Assembly (NCBI GenBank): GCA_000242815.2
Contig: AHHB01000019.1
Span: forward strand, 1-64,000
Length of the DNA: 64,000 nucleotides
Source: Janthinobacterium lividum PAMC 25724
Lineage (GTDB): Bacteria; Pseudomonadota; Gammaproteobacteria; Burkholderiales; Burkholderiaceae_D
Reading direction: 5' to 3'
The position numbers were made by a program, and so were the translations under genes. The stretch's first letter is position 1. Each line of letters opens with the position of its first letter. Of the stretch, positions 37,339 through 46,329 are shown one piece after another. The notes below the pieces were generated by a model. That model was not told where the DNA came from and made no database searches. It saw only the letters and a list, made by a program, of their open reading frames with translations.

Positions 37339-37593
37339 TCAACGATTTTCCGCCTGCGTGCCCGCGTGCGTGTCGTCGCCGCTGCTTGCCCATCGCAACA
37401 GCATGACGAGGGCAAACAGCATGATGGCCAGTGGCAAGATGGTGATCAGGAACGCCAGTCCCAGGCAGCACCCCAGCAACATGGGCCAGGACATGATGCG
37501 CAGGGCGGCCAAGCCCTCGCGCGCATAGGTACAAAGTTCGCTCCAGAAAGCGCGGAAGGAAGTGTTGCCCGGTGCCCAATTGATGTCTTTCAT
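37339..37593 (-). CDS. small inner-membrane protein, unknown function
   Basis: The 84-aa product starting at 37593 (MKDINWAPGNTSFRAFW) has GGAG upstream and one long hydrophobic stretch, or a tight two-helix hairpin, over about residues 34-66 (MSWPMLLGCCLGLAFLITILPLAIMLFALV), with a polar C-terminal tail. I do not recognise the family. The open frame continues upstream to 37653, but the shorter start is better supported. Confidence 0.6.
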   Translation of the reverse strand: MKDINWAPGNTSFRAFWSELCTYAREGLAALRIMSWPMLLGCCLGLAFLITILPLAIMLFALVMLLRWASSGDDTHAGTQAENR

Positions 37594-37730
37594 GCCGTTC
37601 TCCAGTGGTTGCCGCTGCCGTATGCAGGCTGGCGATGAAGCCACTGTAGACAAAACCTTGTTGTCGGATATCGCGTATGCGACGAGTGGCAGGAATGGCG
37701 GAGCGAACGGTGAAAGACGGGGACGAACGG

Positions 37731-38246
37731 CTATTCAAATACCTTGAGTTTCAGCTGTAAACTGAGGGCGCCATACAAGCGGTCCTTGTAGGAAGGCACG
37801 ATGGCGATATTCACACCCACGCGCTGGTATTCATAGCTGATGGTGGGGACCAGGGCCGGGAACCAGCCGCCGTCGCGCATTTTCGGATAGCCGCTAAAAC
37901 CGCCAACGACGGCGCCCACGCGCAGCGGGCCCACCTTGATGGGCTGATAATACACGCCCAGATAGTTCGAGTAGGCGCGGTCGCTATTATAGAAGCGCCC
38001 GGCCGTGGCCGATGCGACCGTGGAAAATCGGTATTCGGCGCCCAGACCCGGATTGCTATCATTCAAATTCTTGTCGCGTTGAAAGTGATGCGAATAAAAG
38101 CCCGCATTGAGCCAGGTTTCGCTGAGCGGCGCGTTCTCTATCATGCCCACTGTCTGCGCCTGTGCTGTCGATGCTACTGCCAGCAACAGCGTGCCGGCAG
38201 CCTTGCCCAGCAATGACGCCGTGCGCGCCGATGACCATTGTTTCAT
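37731..38246 (-). CDS. outer-membrane beta-barrel protein, PagP-like in layout
   Basis: The 171-aa protein has a signal peptide ending in AQAQ and a short barrel of alternating strands ending in LQLKLKVFE. Stretches such as GFYSHHFQRDKNLNDSNPGLGAEYRF, VGAVVGGFSGYP and NIAIVPSYKDRLYGALSLQ resemble the size and strand layout of lipid A palmitoyltransferase PagP, but I cannot align the PagP catalytic Asp-Ser with confidence. GGAG precedes the start. Call it an outer-membrane barrel of unknown function. Confidence 0.65.
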   Translation of the reverse strand: MKQWSSARTASLLGKAAGTLLLAVASTAQAQTVGMIENAPLSETWLNAGFYSHHFQRDKNLNDSNPGLGAEYRFSTVASATAGRFYNSDRAYSNYLGVYYQPIKVGPLRVGAVVGGFSGYPKMRDGGWFPALVPTISYEYQRVGVNIAIVPSYKDRLYGALSLQLKLKVFE

Positions 38247-38337
38247 GCCTGCTCCTTATCCTGTCGCTCTGGCGCCGCGATTGCAAACGCTCCAGCGCGT
38301 CATGCTATCACTGTCAGTTTATTCATTGGAAATTTCC

Positions 38338-39015
38338 TCACGCGCCCGGCGCTGCCGCAGGCAGAGCAATGGCCGTCTGTACCATGCGCGTGATCAGCAT
38401 TTCGGCGTCCTCGTAATCCTTGCGCGTGAGCTGCTTGCGTTCCAGCACCAGGGCCATCTGCGCTGAAAAATCCGCATATGATTGCGTCATCGCCCAGATG
38501 GCAAACATCAGGTGCGTGGCGTTGACAGGCGCGATCCTGCCGGCGGCGATCCAGGCCTCGAAGACGGCGATATCCTTGCGCAGCAGCGGCACGACCCTGT
38601 CGCGTATCTGCGTGCCGTACAGCGGAGCGCCATTGATTACCTCCAGCGCATACACGCGCGAGGCCCACGGCTGTTCGCGCGAGAAACGCAGCTTGGCGCC
38701 GATATACGCGCGCAGCACGTCATGCGGTTCGTTGTGTTCATTGGCCAGCGACGCCATGCGCGCCAGCCAGTCGTCGAGCACATCGTCGAGCACGCGCTGG
38801 TAGAGCAACTGCTTGGAGGGAAAGTAATACAGCAGGTTTTGCTTCGACAAGCCGGCCCGCTTGGCGATGCTGGCGATCGAGGCGCCCTCATAGCCGCTTT
38901 CTGCAAATGCGCGCACCGCATGCTGCAGGATGTCCGCTTCCAGGCGGTCGCGGTTTTGCAGACGCCGGCCAGCGGCATTTTTTACGCAAACGGCAGGGGA
39001 GTTTTCGCTGGCCAT
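38338..39015 (-). CDS. RutR-like TetR-family regulator
   Basis: The 225-aa regulator has an N-terminal TetR helix-turn-helix (about 25-70: AFAESGYEGASIASIAKRAGLSKQNLLYYFPSKQLLYQRVL). It keeps RutR features: LLYYFPSK, EVINGAPLY, APVNATHLMFAIWAMTQSYADF. E. coli RutR responds to uracil and thymine and controls pyrimidine use. Here it lies 10 bp after the MocR gene on the same strand, facing away from the pyrimidine degradation operon, which it probably controls. Assignment as RutR rests on these similarities. Confidence 0.87.
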   Translation of the reverse strand: MASENSPAVCVKNAAGRRLQNRDRLEADILQHAVRAFAESGYEGASIASIAKRAGLSKQNLLYYFPSKQLLYQRVLDDVLDDWLARMASLANEHNEPHDVLRAYIGAKLRFSREQPWASRVYALEVINGAPLYGTQIRDRVVPLLRKDIAVFEAWIAAGRIAPVNATHLMFAIWAMTQSYADFSAQMALVLERKQLTRKDYEDAEMLITRMVQTAIALPAAAPGA

Positions 39016-39025
39016 GGCTGATTCT

Positions 39026-40495
39026 TTAGCGTGGACGTATCGATTGCAGGAACGCCTGCAGCACGGGGGTGTCAGTGTAGGCCACGTTGAAGCGGAACCA
39101 CACTGTCTCGGGCGCGCGCAGCATGAAAAATTCGTTCGGCGACAGCAGGATGCCTGCCTTCAAGGCCATGTCGGCGATGATCTTGCCATTCCATTCCGGC
39201 GTCTGCAGCTCGGGCCAGCCGGCGCTGACGAACATGCCGCCGCGGGGCCGCGCCACGGGCGCCATGCCCGTCTGCGCCAGGCAATCGATGCTGCGCTCGC
39301 GGGCCGCATCGAGCTGCGCCACCAGGCGCTCGACCATGCGCTTGTAGGGTCGCGCGGAGATGGCGTGGTAGACGGCGCGCTCGTTGATTTCCGACGTCGT
39401 CAACCCCGCCAGCATTTTCACGCGTACCAGTTCGGCCACCAGCGATGGCGAGGCGCAGATGGAACCGACACGCAGTACGGGCGACAGGGTCTTGGAAAAA
39501 CTGCCCACGCGGATCACGCGGCGCAAGCCGTCCATGGCCGCCAGCGATGCTTCGCCGCGCGCCGCCAGTTCACGGTAGATATCGTCTTCCACCAGCCAGA
39601 AATCGAACTGCTCGGCCAGCGCCAGCAAGCGGTGCGCCTGCGCCTGGCTGAGCGAGGTGCCCAGCGGATTTTGCAGCACCGTGTTGACGAACATCAGCTT
39701 GGGCTGGGTACGCGCTGCCTCGCTGGCCAGCGTATCGAGATCGAGGCCCGCTTCGCCACGGTTGACGCCGACGGGGATGCAGCCATGGTGGCGGATCAGC
39801 GAATGCAGATTGCTATAGCCGGGTTCTTCCACCAGCACCGTGTCGCCCGGCTTGGTCAGGCTGCGCAGTATCAAATCGAAGGCATGCGTGGCGCCATGTG
39901 TCAGCAGGACCTGCTCCTGCTCTACTTGGAACAGGTCTGTGGACAAGGTCGTCGCCAAGTGCTGGCGCAGCGAGGGAAAGCCCAGCGGGTGACCGTAGCC
40001 GCGCAGCCGGCTGGCGGGAACGCGCATGGCCTGGCGCACGGCATCGAGCACGGTCGCTTCGCCGTACATCTGGGGTGGCAGCCAGCCCGCGCCCACAGGC
40101 AGGGCATCCGATACGCCCGAATACAGGTCAGGCGTGAGGGCGTCGATGGCGGTGGGGCTGGCAATGGTGTTGGCACTGAGGGCCGTATGCGGCGAGGCGG
40201 CGATATCGTGGCGCGCAACGAAGTAGCCGGAGCCGCGCCGCGACGACAACAGGCCCAGGTTGACCAGGCGGTCATACGATTCGACGACGGTAAAGGTCGA
40301 CACGCCATTGCACTTGGCGAACTGGCGCACGGACGGCATGCGCGTGCCGATGCGCAGGGCGCGGCTGCCCACCATGACGCTGATGGCGCTGACGATCTGT
40401 TCTACCAGTCCGCCCTTTTTCTGGCGTTCGATTTCCAGCACGGGCCAGCCGCTGGCTTGCTCGGGGGCATCGTCTGTGCTCTCGCTGGGCTTCAA
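39026..40495 (-). CDS. MocR-type regulator (GntR helix-turn-helix plus aminotransferase domain)
   Basis: The 489-aa protein has an N-terminal GntR winged helix (about 30-95: GTRMPSVRQFAKCNGVSTFTVVESYDRLVNLGLL) fused to a fold-type I aminotransferase domain that binds PLP at the Lys in VGSFSKTLSP. MocR proteins use PLP adducts as signals, such as GABA, taurine or beta-alanine. It is transcribed divergently from a beta-alanine aminotransferase gene across a 200-bp gap, so it probably senses a pathway amine. It heads a two-gene unit with the TetR gene. Confidence 0.93.
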   Translation of the reverse strand: MKPSESTDDAPEQASGWPVLEIERQKKGGLVEQIVSAISVMVGSRALRIGTRMPSVRQFAKCNGVSTFTVVESYDRLVNLGLLSSRRGSGYFVARHDIAASPHTALSANTIASPTAIDALTPDLYSGVSDALPVGAGWLPPQMYGEATVLDAVRQAMRVPASRLRGYGHPLGFPSLRQHLATTLSTDLFQVEQEQVLLTHGATHAFDLILRSLTKPGDTVLVEEPGYSNLHSLIRHHGCIPVGVNRGEAGLDLDTLASEAARTQPKLMFVNTVLQNPLGTSLSQAQAHRLLALAEQFDFWLVEDDIYRELAARGEASLAAMDGLRRVIRVGSFSKTLSPVLRVGSICASPSLVAELVRVKMLAGLTTSEINERAVYHAISARPYKRMVERLVAQLDAARERSIDCLAQTGMAPVARPRGGMFVSAGWPELQTPEWNGKIIADMALKAGILLSPNEFFMLRAPETVWFRFNVAYTDTPVLQAFLQSIRPR

Positions 40496-40695
40496 TGCGA
40501 CTCCTTATGCTGCCTTGCACAAAACTGTAGTGTTTTTTTCGACCTGTACGGTTGGAATACTTTGCCGTTTGTGTACCTGTGCCATTGGGGATGGCCTGTC
40601 TATTATTACATCAGATTTTTGCCAACTGGTAAATTATTTTATGCCGCGTCAAAAACCATCTGGGCGTTGCAGCAGCCGATCCAAAGGAGAATGTC

Positions 40696-42012
40696 ATGAA
40701 CGAAACAAGGCCAGAATCGATGTCGGCATTCTGGATGCCTTTTACTAACAACCGCGATTTCAAGGCTAATCCGCGCCTGTTGGTTTCGGCCGAAGGCATG
40801 TACTACAAGGACGTCGATGGCAACGCCATCCTCGATGGCACGGCCGGATTGTGGTGCGTGCCATGCGGCCATGCACAGCCAAAAATCGTCGGCGCCATCC
40901 GCGAGATGGTGGGCCAGCTCGACTTCGCGCCTACTTTCCAGATGGGGCATCCGTCCGCCTTCGAGCTGGCGGAAAAGCTAATGCAGTACACGGGCCACAA
41001 GTTCGGCCACGTGTTTTATACCAACTCCGGTTCCGAGGCTGTCGATACGGCCCTCAAGATAGCGCTGGCCTACCACCGGGCACGTGGACAGGGCGCACGC
41101 ACGCGCCTGATCGGCCGCGAGCGCGGTTATCACGGCGTCGGCTTCGGCGGCATTTCCGTGGGCGGCATCGGCGGCAACCGCAAGAACTTCGGACCCCTGC
41201 TGCCGGGCGTGGACCACCTGCCGCACACGCACAACCTGGAAAAGAATGCCTATACGGTGGGCGAACCAGAATACGGCACGCACCTGGCCGACGAACTTGA
41301 ACGCATCGTCGCCCTGCACGATGCCTCGACGATTGCCGCCGTCATCGTCGAACCTGTGGCCGGTTCCACTGGTGTATTGATCCCGCCGAAAGGCTACCTG
41401 AAACGCCTGCGCGAGCTGTGCACCAAGCACGGCATCCTGCTCATCTTCGATGAAGTGATCACGGGTTTCGGTCGCATGACGATGCCGTTTGCGGCCGACT
41501 ATTTCGATGTCGAGCCGGACCTGATGACGACCGCCAAAGGCTTGACCAACGGTATGGTGCCCATGGGTGCCGTGTTCAGCAAACAGTATATCCACGATGC
41601 CTTCATGGATGCGCCACCGGGCATCGAACTTTTCCACGGCTACACCTATTCCGGCCACCCGCTGGCGTGCGCCGCTGCCCTGGCGACCCTGCAAGTGTTC
41701 GAGGAACAGGACATCCTCGGCCAGGCTAAAAACATGCAGGCGTATTGGCAAGATGGCGTGCATTCGCTCAAGGGACTGCCGCATGTGATCGACTTGCGCA
41801 GCATAGGCCTCATCGCCGGCATCGAACTTGAGCCCATCGCCGGCAAGCCCGGCGCGCGCGCTTTCAGCGCCTTCAAGCAGGCATTCGCTGATGGCCTGCT
41901 GATACGCACAACGGGCGACATCATCGCCCTGTCACCACCGCTGGTGCTGAAGAAACAGCATATTGACGAGCTGTTCGGCAAGCTGGCCAAGGTATTAAAA
42001 AATCTCGATTAA
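40696..42012 (+). CDS. omega-amino acid (beta-alanine):pyruvate aminotransferase
   Basis: This class III PLP aminotransferase of 438 aa transfers the amino group of beta-alanine, or 3-aminoisobutyrate from thymine, to pyruvate, giving malonate semialdehyde or its methyl form. Motifs: [14 protein letters not shown] at the N-terminus, [25 protein letters not shown] and the PLP-binding Lys281 in [16 protein letters not shown] lies 7 bp before the ATG. It starts the run of reductive pyrimidine genes, followed 8 bp later by the semialdehyde dehydrogenase gene. Confidence 0.93.
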   Translation: MNETRPESMSAFWMPFTNNRDFKANPRLLVSAEGMYYKDVDGNAILDGTAGLWCVPCGHAQPKIVGAIREMVGQLDFAPTFQMGHPSAFELAEKLMQYTGHKFGHVFYTNSGSEAVDTALKIALAYHRARGQGARTRLIGRERGYHGVGFGGISVGGIGGNRKNFGPLLPGVDHLPHTHNLEKNAYTVGEPEYGTHLADELERIVALHDASTIAAVIVEPVAGSTGVLIPPKGYLKRLRELCTKHGILLIFDEVITGFGRMTMPFAADYFDVEPDLMTTAKGLTNGMVPMGAVFSKQYIHDAFMDAPPGIELFHGYTYSGHPLACAAALATLQVFEEQDILGQAKNMQAYWQDGVHSLKGLPHVIDLRSIGLIAGIELEPIAGKPGARAFSAFKQAFADGLLIRTTGDIIALSPPLVLKKQHIDELFGKLAKVLKNLD

Positions 42013-42020
42013 GGAAGCAC

Positions 42021-43523
42021 ATGAACGAACTCGACACCATCACCCATTACATCAACGGCGCCAACGTCGACACGCAAAGTGGCCGCTACGGCGACGTTTA
42101 CAACCCGGCCCTGGGCGTACCCGTGGCCCGCGTGGCGCTAGGTACCGTGGAAGACGTGGACGCAGCCGTGCAGGCGGCGGCCGCCGCCTTTCCCTCGTGG
42201 TCGGCCACGCCGCCGTTGACGCGTGCGCGTGTCCTGTTTCGCTACCTGCAGCTGTGCCAGCAACACACCGATGAATTTGCCGCCATGCTAACGCGCGAGC
42301 ATGGCAAGACCTTTGCCGATGCGCAGGGCGAAGTAGCGCGCGGCATCGAGATGGTGGAATTTGCCGTCGGTATCCCGCAACTGTTAAAGGGTGAATTCAC
42401 GGACCAGATTTCGCGCGGCATCGATGCCTGGTCCATGCGCCAGGCACTCGGCGTGGTGGCCGGCATCACGCCATTCAACTTCCCCGTGATGGTGCCGATG
42501 TGGATGTTCCCCGTCGCCATCGCCTGCGGCAATACCTTCGTCTTGAAACCATCCGAGCGCGATCCCTCTGCTTCCTTGCTGCATGCAAGGTTGCTGAAAG
42601 AAGCCGGTTTACCCGATGGCGTCTTCAACGTGGTGCAGGGCGATAAAGTGACGGTCGATGCCTTGCTCGATCACCCCGTGGTGCAGGCGATCAGCTTTGT
42701 CGGCTCGACGCCGATTGCCGAATATATTTATGCGCGCGGCAGCGCCAGCGGCAAGCGCGTGCAAGCGCTGGGTGGCGCGAAGAATCATATGGTGGTGATG
42801 CCCGACGCGGACATGGACATGACGGTCGATGCGCTGATCGGCGCCGCCTACGGTTCGGCGGGCGAACGCTGCATGGCCATTTCGGTGGTGGTGGCCGTGG
42901 GCGATGCGGGCGACAAATTGATCGACGCACTGGCAACGCGCACGGCTGCACTGAAAGTGCGCGACGGTATGGATGATGGTGCGGAAATGGGTCCGGTCGT
43001 GTCGCTGGCCGCCAAGCAGCGCATTGAAAACCTGATCGCCTCAGGCGTGGAACAGGGCGCGACCCTGCTTGTCGATGGCCGCAACCATGTGGTGCCTGGA
43101 CGTGAAAATGGCTTCTTCGTCGGCGGTACCTTGTTCGACCACGTCACGCGCGACATGAATATCTACAAGGAGGAGATTTTCGGTCCCGTGCTGTGCGTGC
43201 TGCGCTGTCCTGACGTGGTGCATGCGGTGCAACTGATCAATGCCAACGAATACGGCAATGGCGTGGCTATCTATACGCGCGATGGCGGTGTGGCGCGCGA
43301 ATTCGTGCGCCAGATCCAGGTCGGCATGGTGGGCGTCAACATTCCCTTGCCCGTGCCAATGGCCTTCAATAGTTTTGGCGGCTGGAAGCGCAGCATGTTC
43401 GGCGACCACCACGCCTATGGTCCCGAAGGCGTGCGTTTCTACACGCGCCACAAAGCCGTGATGCAGCGCTGGCCGAACACGGCAAGCGCTGGCGTGGAAT
43501 TTGCTTTTCCCCAGATGAAGTGA
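42021..43523 (+). CDS. mmsA: (methyl)malonate-semialdehyde dehydrogenase, CoA-acylating
   Basis: The 500-aa enzyme oxidises malonate semialdehyde to acetyl-CoA and methylmalonate semialdehyde to propionyl-CoA, ending uracil and thymine degradation. The catalytic Cys284 is in [11 protein letters not shown], the typical MmsA sequence, and [16 protein letters not shown] marks the cofactor pocket of the same family. The C-terminus has [12 protein letters not shown]. It sits between the aminotransferase and dihydropyrimidine dehydrogenase genes. Confidence 0.94.
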   Translation: MNELDTITHYINGANVDTQSGRYGDVYNPALGVPVARVALGTVEDVDAAVQAAAAAFPSWSATPPLTRARVLFRYLQLCQQHTDEFAAMLTREHGKTFADAQGEVARGIEMVEFAVGIPQLLKGEFTDQISRGIDAWSMRQALGVVAGITPFNFPVMVPMWMFPVAIACGNTFVLKPSERDPSASLLHARLLKEAGLPDGVFNVVQGDKVTVDALLDHPVVQAISFVGSTPIAEYIYARGSASGKRVQALGGAKNHMVVMPDADMDMTVDALIGAAYGSAGERCMAISVVVAVGDAGDKLIDALATRTAALKVRDGMDDGAEMGPVVSLAAKQRIENLIASGVEQGATLLVDGRNHVVPGRENGFFVGGTLFDHVTRDMNIYKEEIFGPVLCVLRCPDVVHAVQLINANEYGNGVAIYTRDGGVAREFVRQIQVGMVGVNIPLPVPMAFNSFGGWKRSMFGDHHAYGPEGVRFYTRHKAVMQRWPNTASAGVEFAFPQMK

Positions 43524-43570
43524 CGCTTCCAAACCAAAAAACCACTGCCGGATAAGATAAGGAAAACGCG

Positions 43571-44938
43571 ATGATCGAGTCCTTGAACTATTTGCCGCAT
43601 CCCGCCCTGCCTAACGAGGCATTGGCGGGCCATTTCACGGACTTGGCGCCGCCCCTGACGGCGCGTCAGGCGGCCATCGAAAGCGCCCGCTGCCTGTACT
43701 GCTACGACGCACCGTGCAGCCGCATCTGTCCGTCAGAAATCGACGTGGCGAGCTTCATTCGCAATATCCACGAGAAGAACATTAACGGCGCCGCAGCCGG
43801 CATCCTGAAACAGAACATCCTCGGTGGCAGCTGTGCTCGCGTCTGTCCCACGGAAATCCTGTGCGAGGATGTTTGCGTGCGCAACCACGATGCGGAAGCC
43901 CAGCCCGTCAAGATAGGGCTGCTGCAGCGCTACGCCGTCGATCATATGCATTTCGCCAGACATCCGTTCCAGCGCGCCGCCGCCACCGGCAAGACGATTG
44001 CCATCGTCGGCGCGGGCCCGGCCGGCCTGTCCTGCGCGCACCGCCTGGCCATGCTGGGGCACGCGGTGGTGATCTTTGAAAAGGCAGACAAGGCCGGCGG
44101 CCTGAATGAATACGGCATCGCCAAATACAAGCTGACGGACGATTTTGCGCAGAAGGAAATCGACTTCCTGTTGCAGATAGGCGGCATCGTCATCCGATGT
44201 CACCAGGCCTTGGGCGAGAACCTGCAGCTGCGCGAGTTGCACGCGCAGTATGACGCCGTCTTTCTGGGCCTGGGCCTGGGTGCCAGCCGCGCACTCGGCC
44301 TGACGGGCGAGGATGCACCGGGCTTGCTGGCCGCCGTCGACTACATCAGCGCGCTGCGCCAGGCGGACGACTTGGCCGCGCTGCCCGTTCCCCGGCGCGC
44401 CATCGTTATCGGCGCCGGCAATACGGCCATCGATATGGCGGTGCAGATACAGCGCCTGGGCGCCGAGGAAGTCACCTTGGTGTACCGGCGCGGTTTCGAC
44501 GCCATGACGGCCACTGAGCATGAGCAGGACATCGCCAAGGCGAACCAGGTGCGCATGCTGACGTGGGCCCAGCCGCAGCAGGTCTTGCTCGACGCTGGTG
44601 GCAAGGTTGCCGGCATGCGTTTCGAGAAGACGCGCATGCAGGGCACGCGTTTGACAGGTACCGGCGAGACGTTCGACGTGGCGGCCGACGCCATCTTCAA
44701 GGCCATCGGCCAAAGCCTCGATGCGCAGGTGCTGCATGACCCGATGGCCTCGCTGCTGAAACGCGAGGGCGACAAGATTGCCGTCGACGCGCGCTTTCGC
44801 ACGGTACTGCCGGGCATTTACGCGGGCGGCGACTGCGTGGCGCCGGGACAGGACTTGACGGTGCAAGCGGTCCAGCATGGCAAGCTGGCCGCACTCACCA
44901 TTCATGCCGATTTAATGAGTAAATTGGAGGTTGCATAA
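43571..44938 (+). CDS. preT: NAD(P)-dependent dihydropyrimidine dehydrogenase, FAD/Fe-S subunit
   Basis: PreT (PydX) passes electrons between NAD(P)H and the PreA subunit in reduction of uracil and thymine. The 455-aa protein has an N-terminal iron-sulfur region (CLYCYDAPCSRICPSEID and SCARVCPTEILCEDVC), an FAD site IVGAGPAGLSCAHRLA near residue 142, and an NAD(P) site VIGAGNTAIDMAVQIQ near 280. Its stop codon overlaps the preA start (TAATG), with GGAGG before it, so the two subunits are coupled. Confidence 0.94.
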   Translation: MIESLNYLPHPALPNEALAGHFTDLAPPLTARQAAIESARCLYCYDAPCSRICPSEIDVASFIRNIHEKNINGAAAGILKQNILGGSCARVCPTEILCEDVCVRNHDAEAQPVKIGLLQRYAVDHMHFARHPFQRAAATGKTIAIVGAGPAGLSCAHRLAMLGHAVVIFEKADKAGGLNEYGIAKYKLTDDFAQKEIDFLLQIGGIVIRCHQALGENLQLRELHAQYDAVFLGLGLGASRALGLTGEDAPGLLAAVDYISALRQADDLAALPVPRRAIVIGAGNTAIDMAVQIQRLGAEEVTLVYRRGFDAMTATEHEQDIAKANQVRMLTWAQPQQVLLDAGGKVAGMRFEKTRMQGTRLTGTGETFDVAADAIFKAIGQSLDAQVLHDPMASLLKREGDKIAVDARFRTVLPGIYAGGDCVAPGQDLTVQAVQHGKLAALTIHADLMSKLEVA

Positions 44939-46218
44939 TGGCTGATCTCAGCATCGATTTTTGCGGCATCAAGGCGCCGAATCCTTTCTGGCTGGCATCC
45001 GCGCCGCCGACCGACAAGGCGTATAACGTGGTACGCGCGTTCGAGGCGGGGTGGGGGGGCGTGGTGTGGAAAACGCTAGGCGAAGACCCGGCCGCCGTCA
45101 ACGTCTCGTCGCGCTACTCGGCCTTGTATGGCAAGAACCGCGAAGTCGTGGGCTTCAACAATATCGAACTCATTACCGACCGTTCTCTGGAAATCAATCT
45201 GCGCGAAATTACGCAGGTGAAAAAGGACTGGCCCGACCGCGCCATGATTGTCTCCCTGATGCTGCCCTGCGAAGAGCACTATTGGGCCGACATCCTGCCC
45301 AAGGTAGAGGCGACGGGGGCGGACGGCATCGAGCTCAATTTCGGCTGCCCGCACGGCATGCCGGAGCGGGGCATGGGCGCCGCCGTGGGCCAGGTGCCCG
45401 AGTATGTGCAGATGGTGACTGCCTGGTGCAAGAAGTACAGCCGTCTTCCCGTTATCGTCAAGCTGACACCGAACATCACGGACGTGCGCATGCCGGCGCG
45501 CGCGGCCAAGGCCGGTGGCGCGGACGCCGTCTCGCTGATCAACACCATCAACTCGATCACCTCGCTGGACCTGGACCGCATGGTGGCGCTGCCCATCGTG
45601 GGCGGCGCCAGCACGCACGGCGGCTATTGCGGCTCCGCCGTGAAACCGATCGCGCTGAACATGGTGGCGGAAATCGCCCGCGATCCACAGACGCGCGGCT
45701 TGCCCATTTCCGGCATTGGCGGCATCGGTAACTGGCGTGACGCGGCCGAATTCATTGCCCTGGGCGCCGGCTGCGTGCAGGTGTGCACGGCGGCCATGCT
45801 GCATGGTTTTCGCATCGTCGAAGAGATGAAGGATGGCCTGTCGCGCTGGATGGATGAAAAGGGCTATGAACGTATCAGTGATTTTTCCGGCAAGGCTGTG
45901 GCCAACACAACGGACTGGAAATACCTGGACATGAATTACCAGGTCATCGCGCATATCAAGCAGGATGACTGCATCAAGTGCGGCAAGTGTTATGTGGCCT
46001 GCGAAGATACCTCGCACCAGTCGATCGCGCAACTGATCGACGCTGCCGGCACGCGCACGTATGAAGTGATCAAGGAGCACTGCGTGGGCTGCAACCTGTG
46101 CGAAATCACTTGTCCGGTGCAAGGCTGCATTACGATGGTGCCGCAGGCCACGGGCAAGCCTTATATGAACTGGACACAGGACCCACGCAACCCGCATGCG
46201 TTGGTGGAGACGGCATAG
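44938..46218 (+). CDS. preA: NAD(P)-dependent dihydropyrimidine dehydrogenase, catalytic subunit
   Basis: PreA reduces uracil and thymine to the dihydro forms. The 426-aa protein has an N-terminal FMN-binding TIM barrel (FWLASAPPTDKAYNVVRAFEAGW, NFGCPHGMPERGMGAAVGQ, ISGIGGIGNWRDAAEF) and a C-terminal 2x[4Fe-4S] domain (CIKCGKCYVACED and CVGCNLCEITCPVQGC). Length is typical. It follows preT with a 1-bp overlap. Confidence 0.95.
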   Translation: MADLSIDFCGIKAPNPFWLASAPPTDKAYNVVRAFEAGWGGVVWKTLGEDPAAVNVSSRYSALYGKNREVVGFNNIELITDRSLEINLREITQVKKDWPDRAMIVSLMLPCEEHYWADILPKVEATGADGIELNFGCPHGMPERGMGAAVGQVPEYVQMVTAWCKKYSRLPVIVKLTPNITDVRMPARAAKAGGADAVSLINTINSITSLDLDRMVALPIVGGASTHGGYCGSAVKPIALNMVAEIARDPQTRGLPISGIGGIGNWRDAAEFIALGAGCVQVCTAAMLHGFRIVEEMKDGLSRWMDEKGYERISDFSGKAVANTTDWKYLDMNYQVIAHIKQDDCIKCGKCYVACEDTSHQSIAQLIDAAGTRTYEVIKEHCVGCNLCEITCPVQGCITMVPQATGKPYMNWTQDPRNPHALVETA

Positions 46219-46219
46219 G

Positions 46220-46236
46220 GCACGCTTTTTGCGTGT
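46220..46236 (+). terminator. weak hairpin after preA
   Basis: A 5-6 bp stem (cacgc at 46221-46225, gcgtg at 46231-46235) with a T5 loop is followed by tatttatt. It may cause partial termination before the permease gene. Confidence 0.35.
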
Positions 46237-46291
46237 ATTTATTAGATAAACGGCGGCGGGTCTTTGCGGTAAGCTAAACTGCAGCCGTTTC

Positions 46292-46297
46292 TATAAT
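46292..46297 (+). promoter_or_regulatory. -10-like TATAAT before the NCS1 permease gene
   Basis: A consensus TATAAT lies 33 bp before the permease start in a 111-bp gap. The best -35 candidate, TTGCGG, is 22 bp away, which is too far, so an activator may be needed. This suggests the permease-dihydropyrimidinase-hydrolase genes can be transcribed separately from preTA. Confidence 0.4.
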
Positions 46298-46329
46298 ACC
46301 GATCCCCTCCCAACCGATGGAGCATAGCT

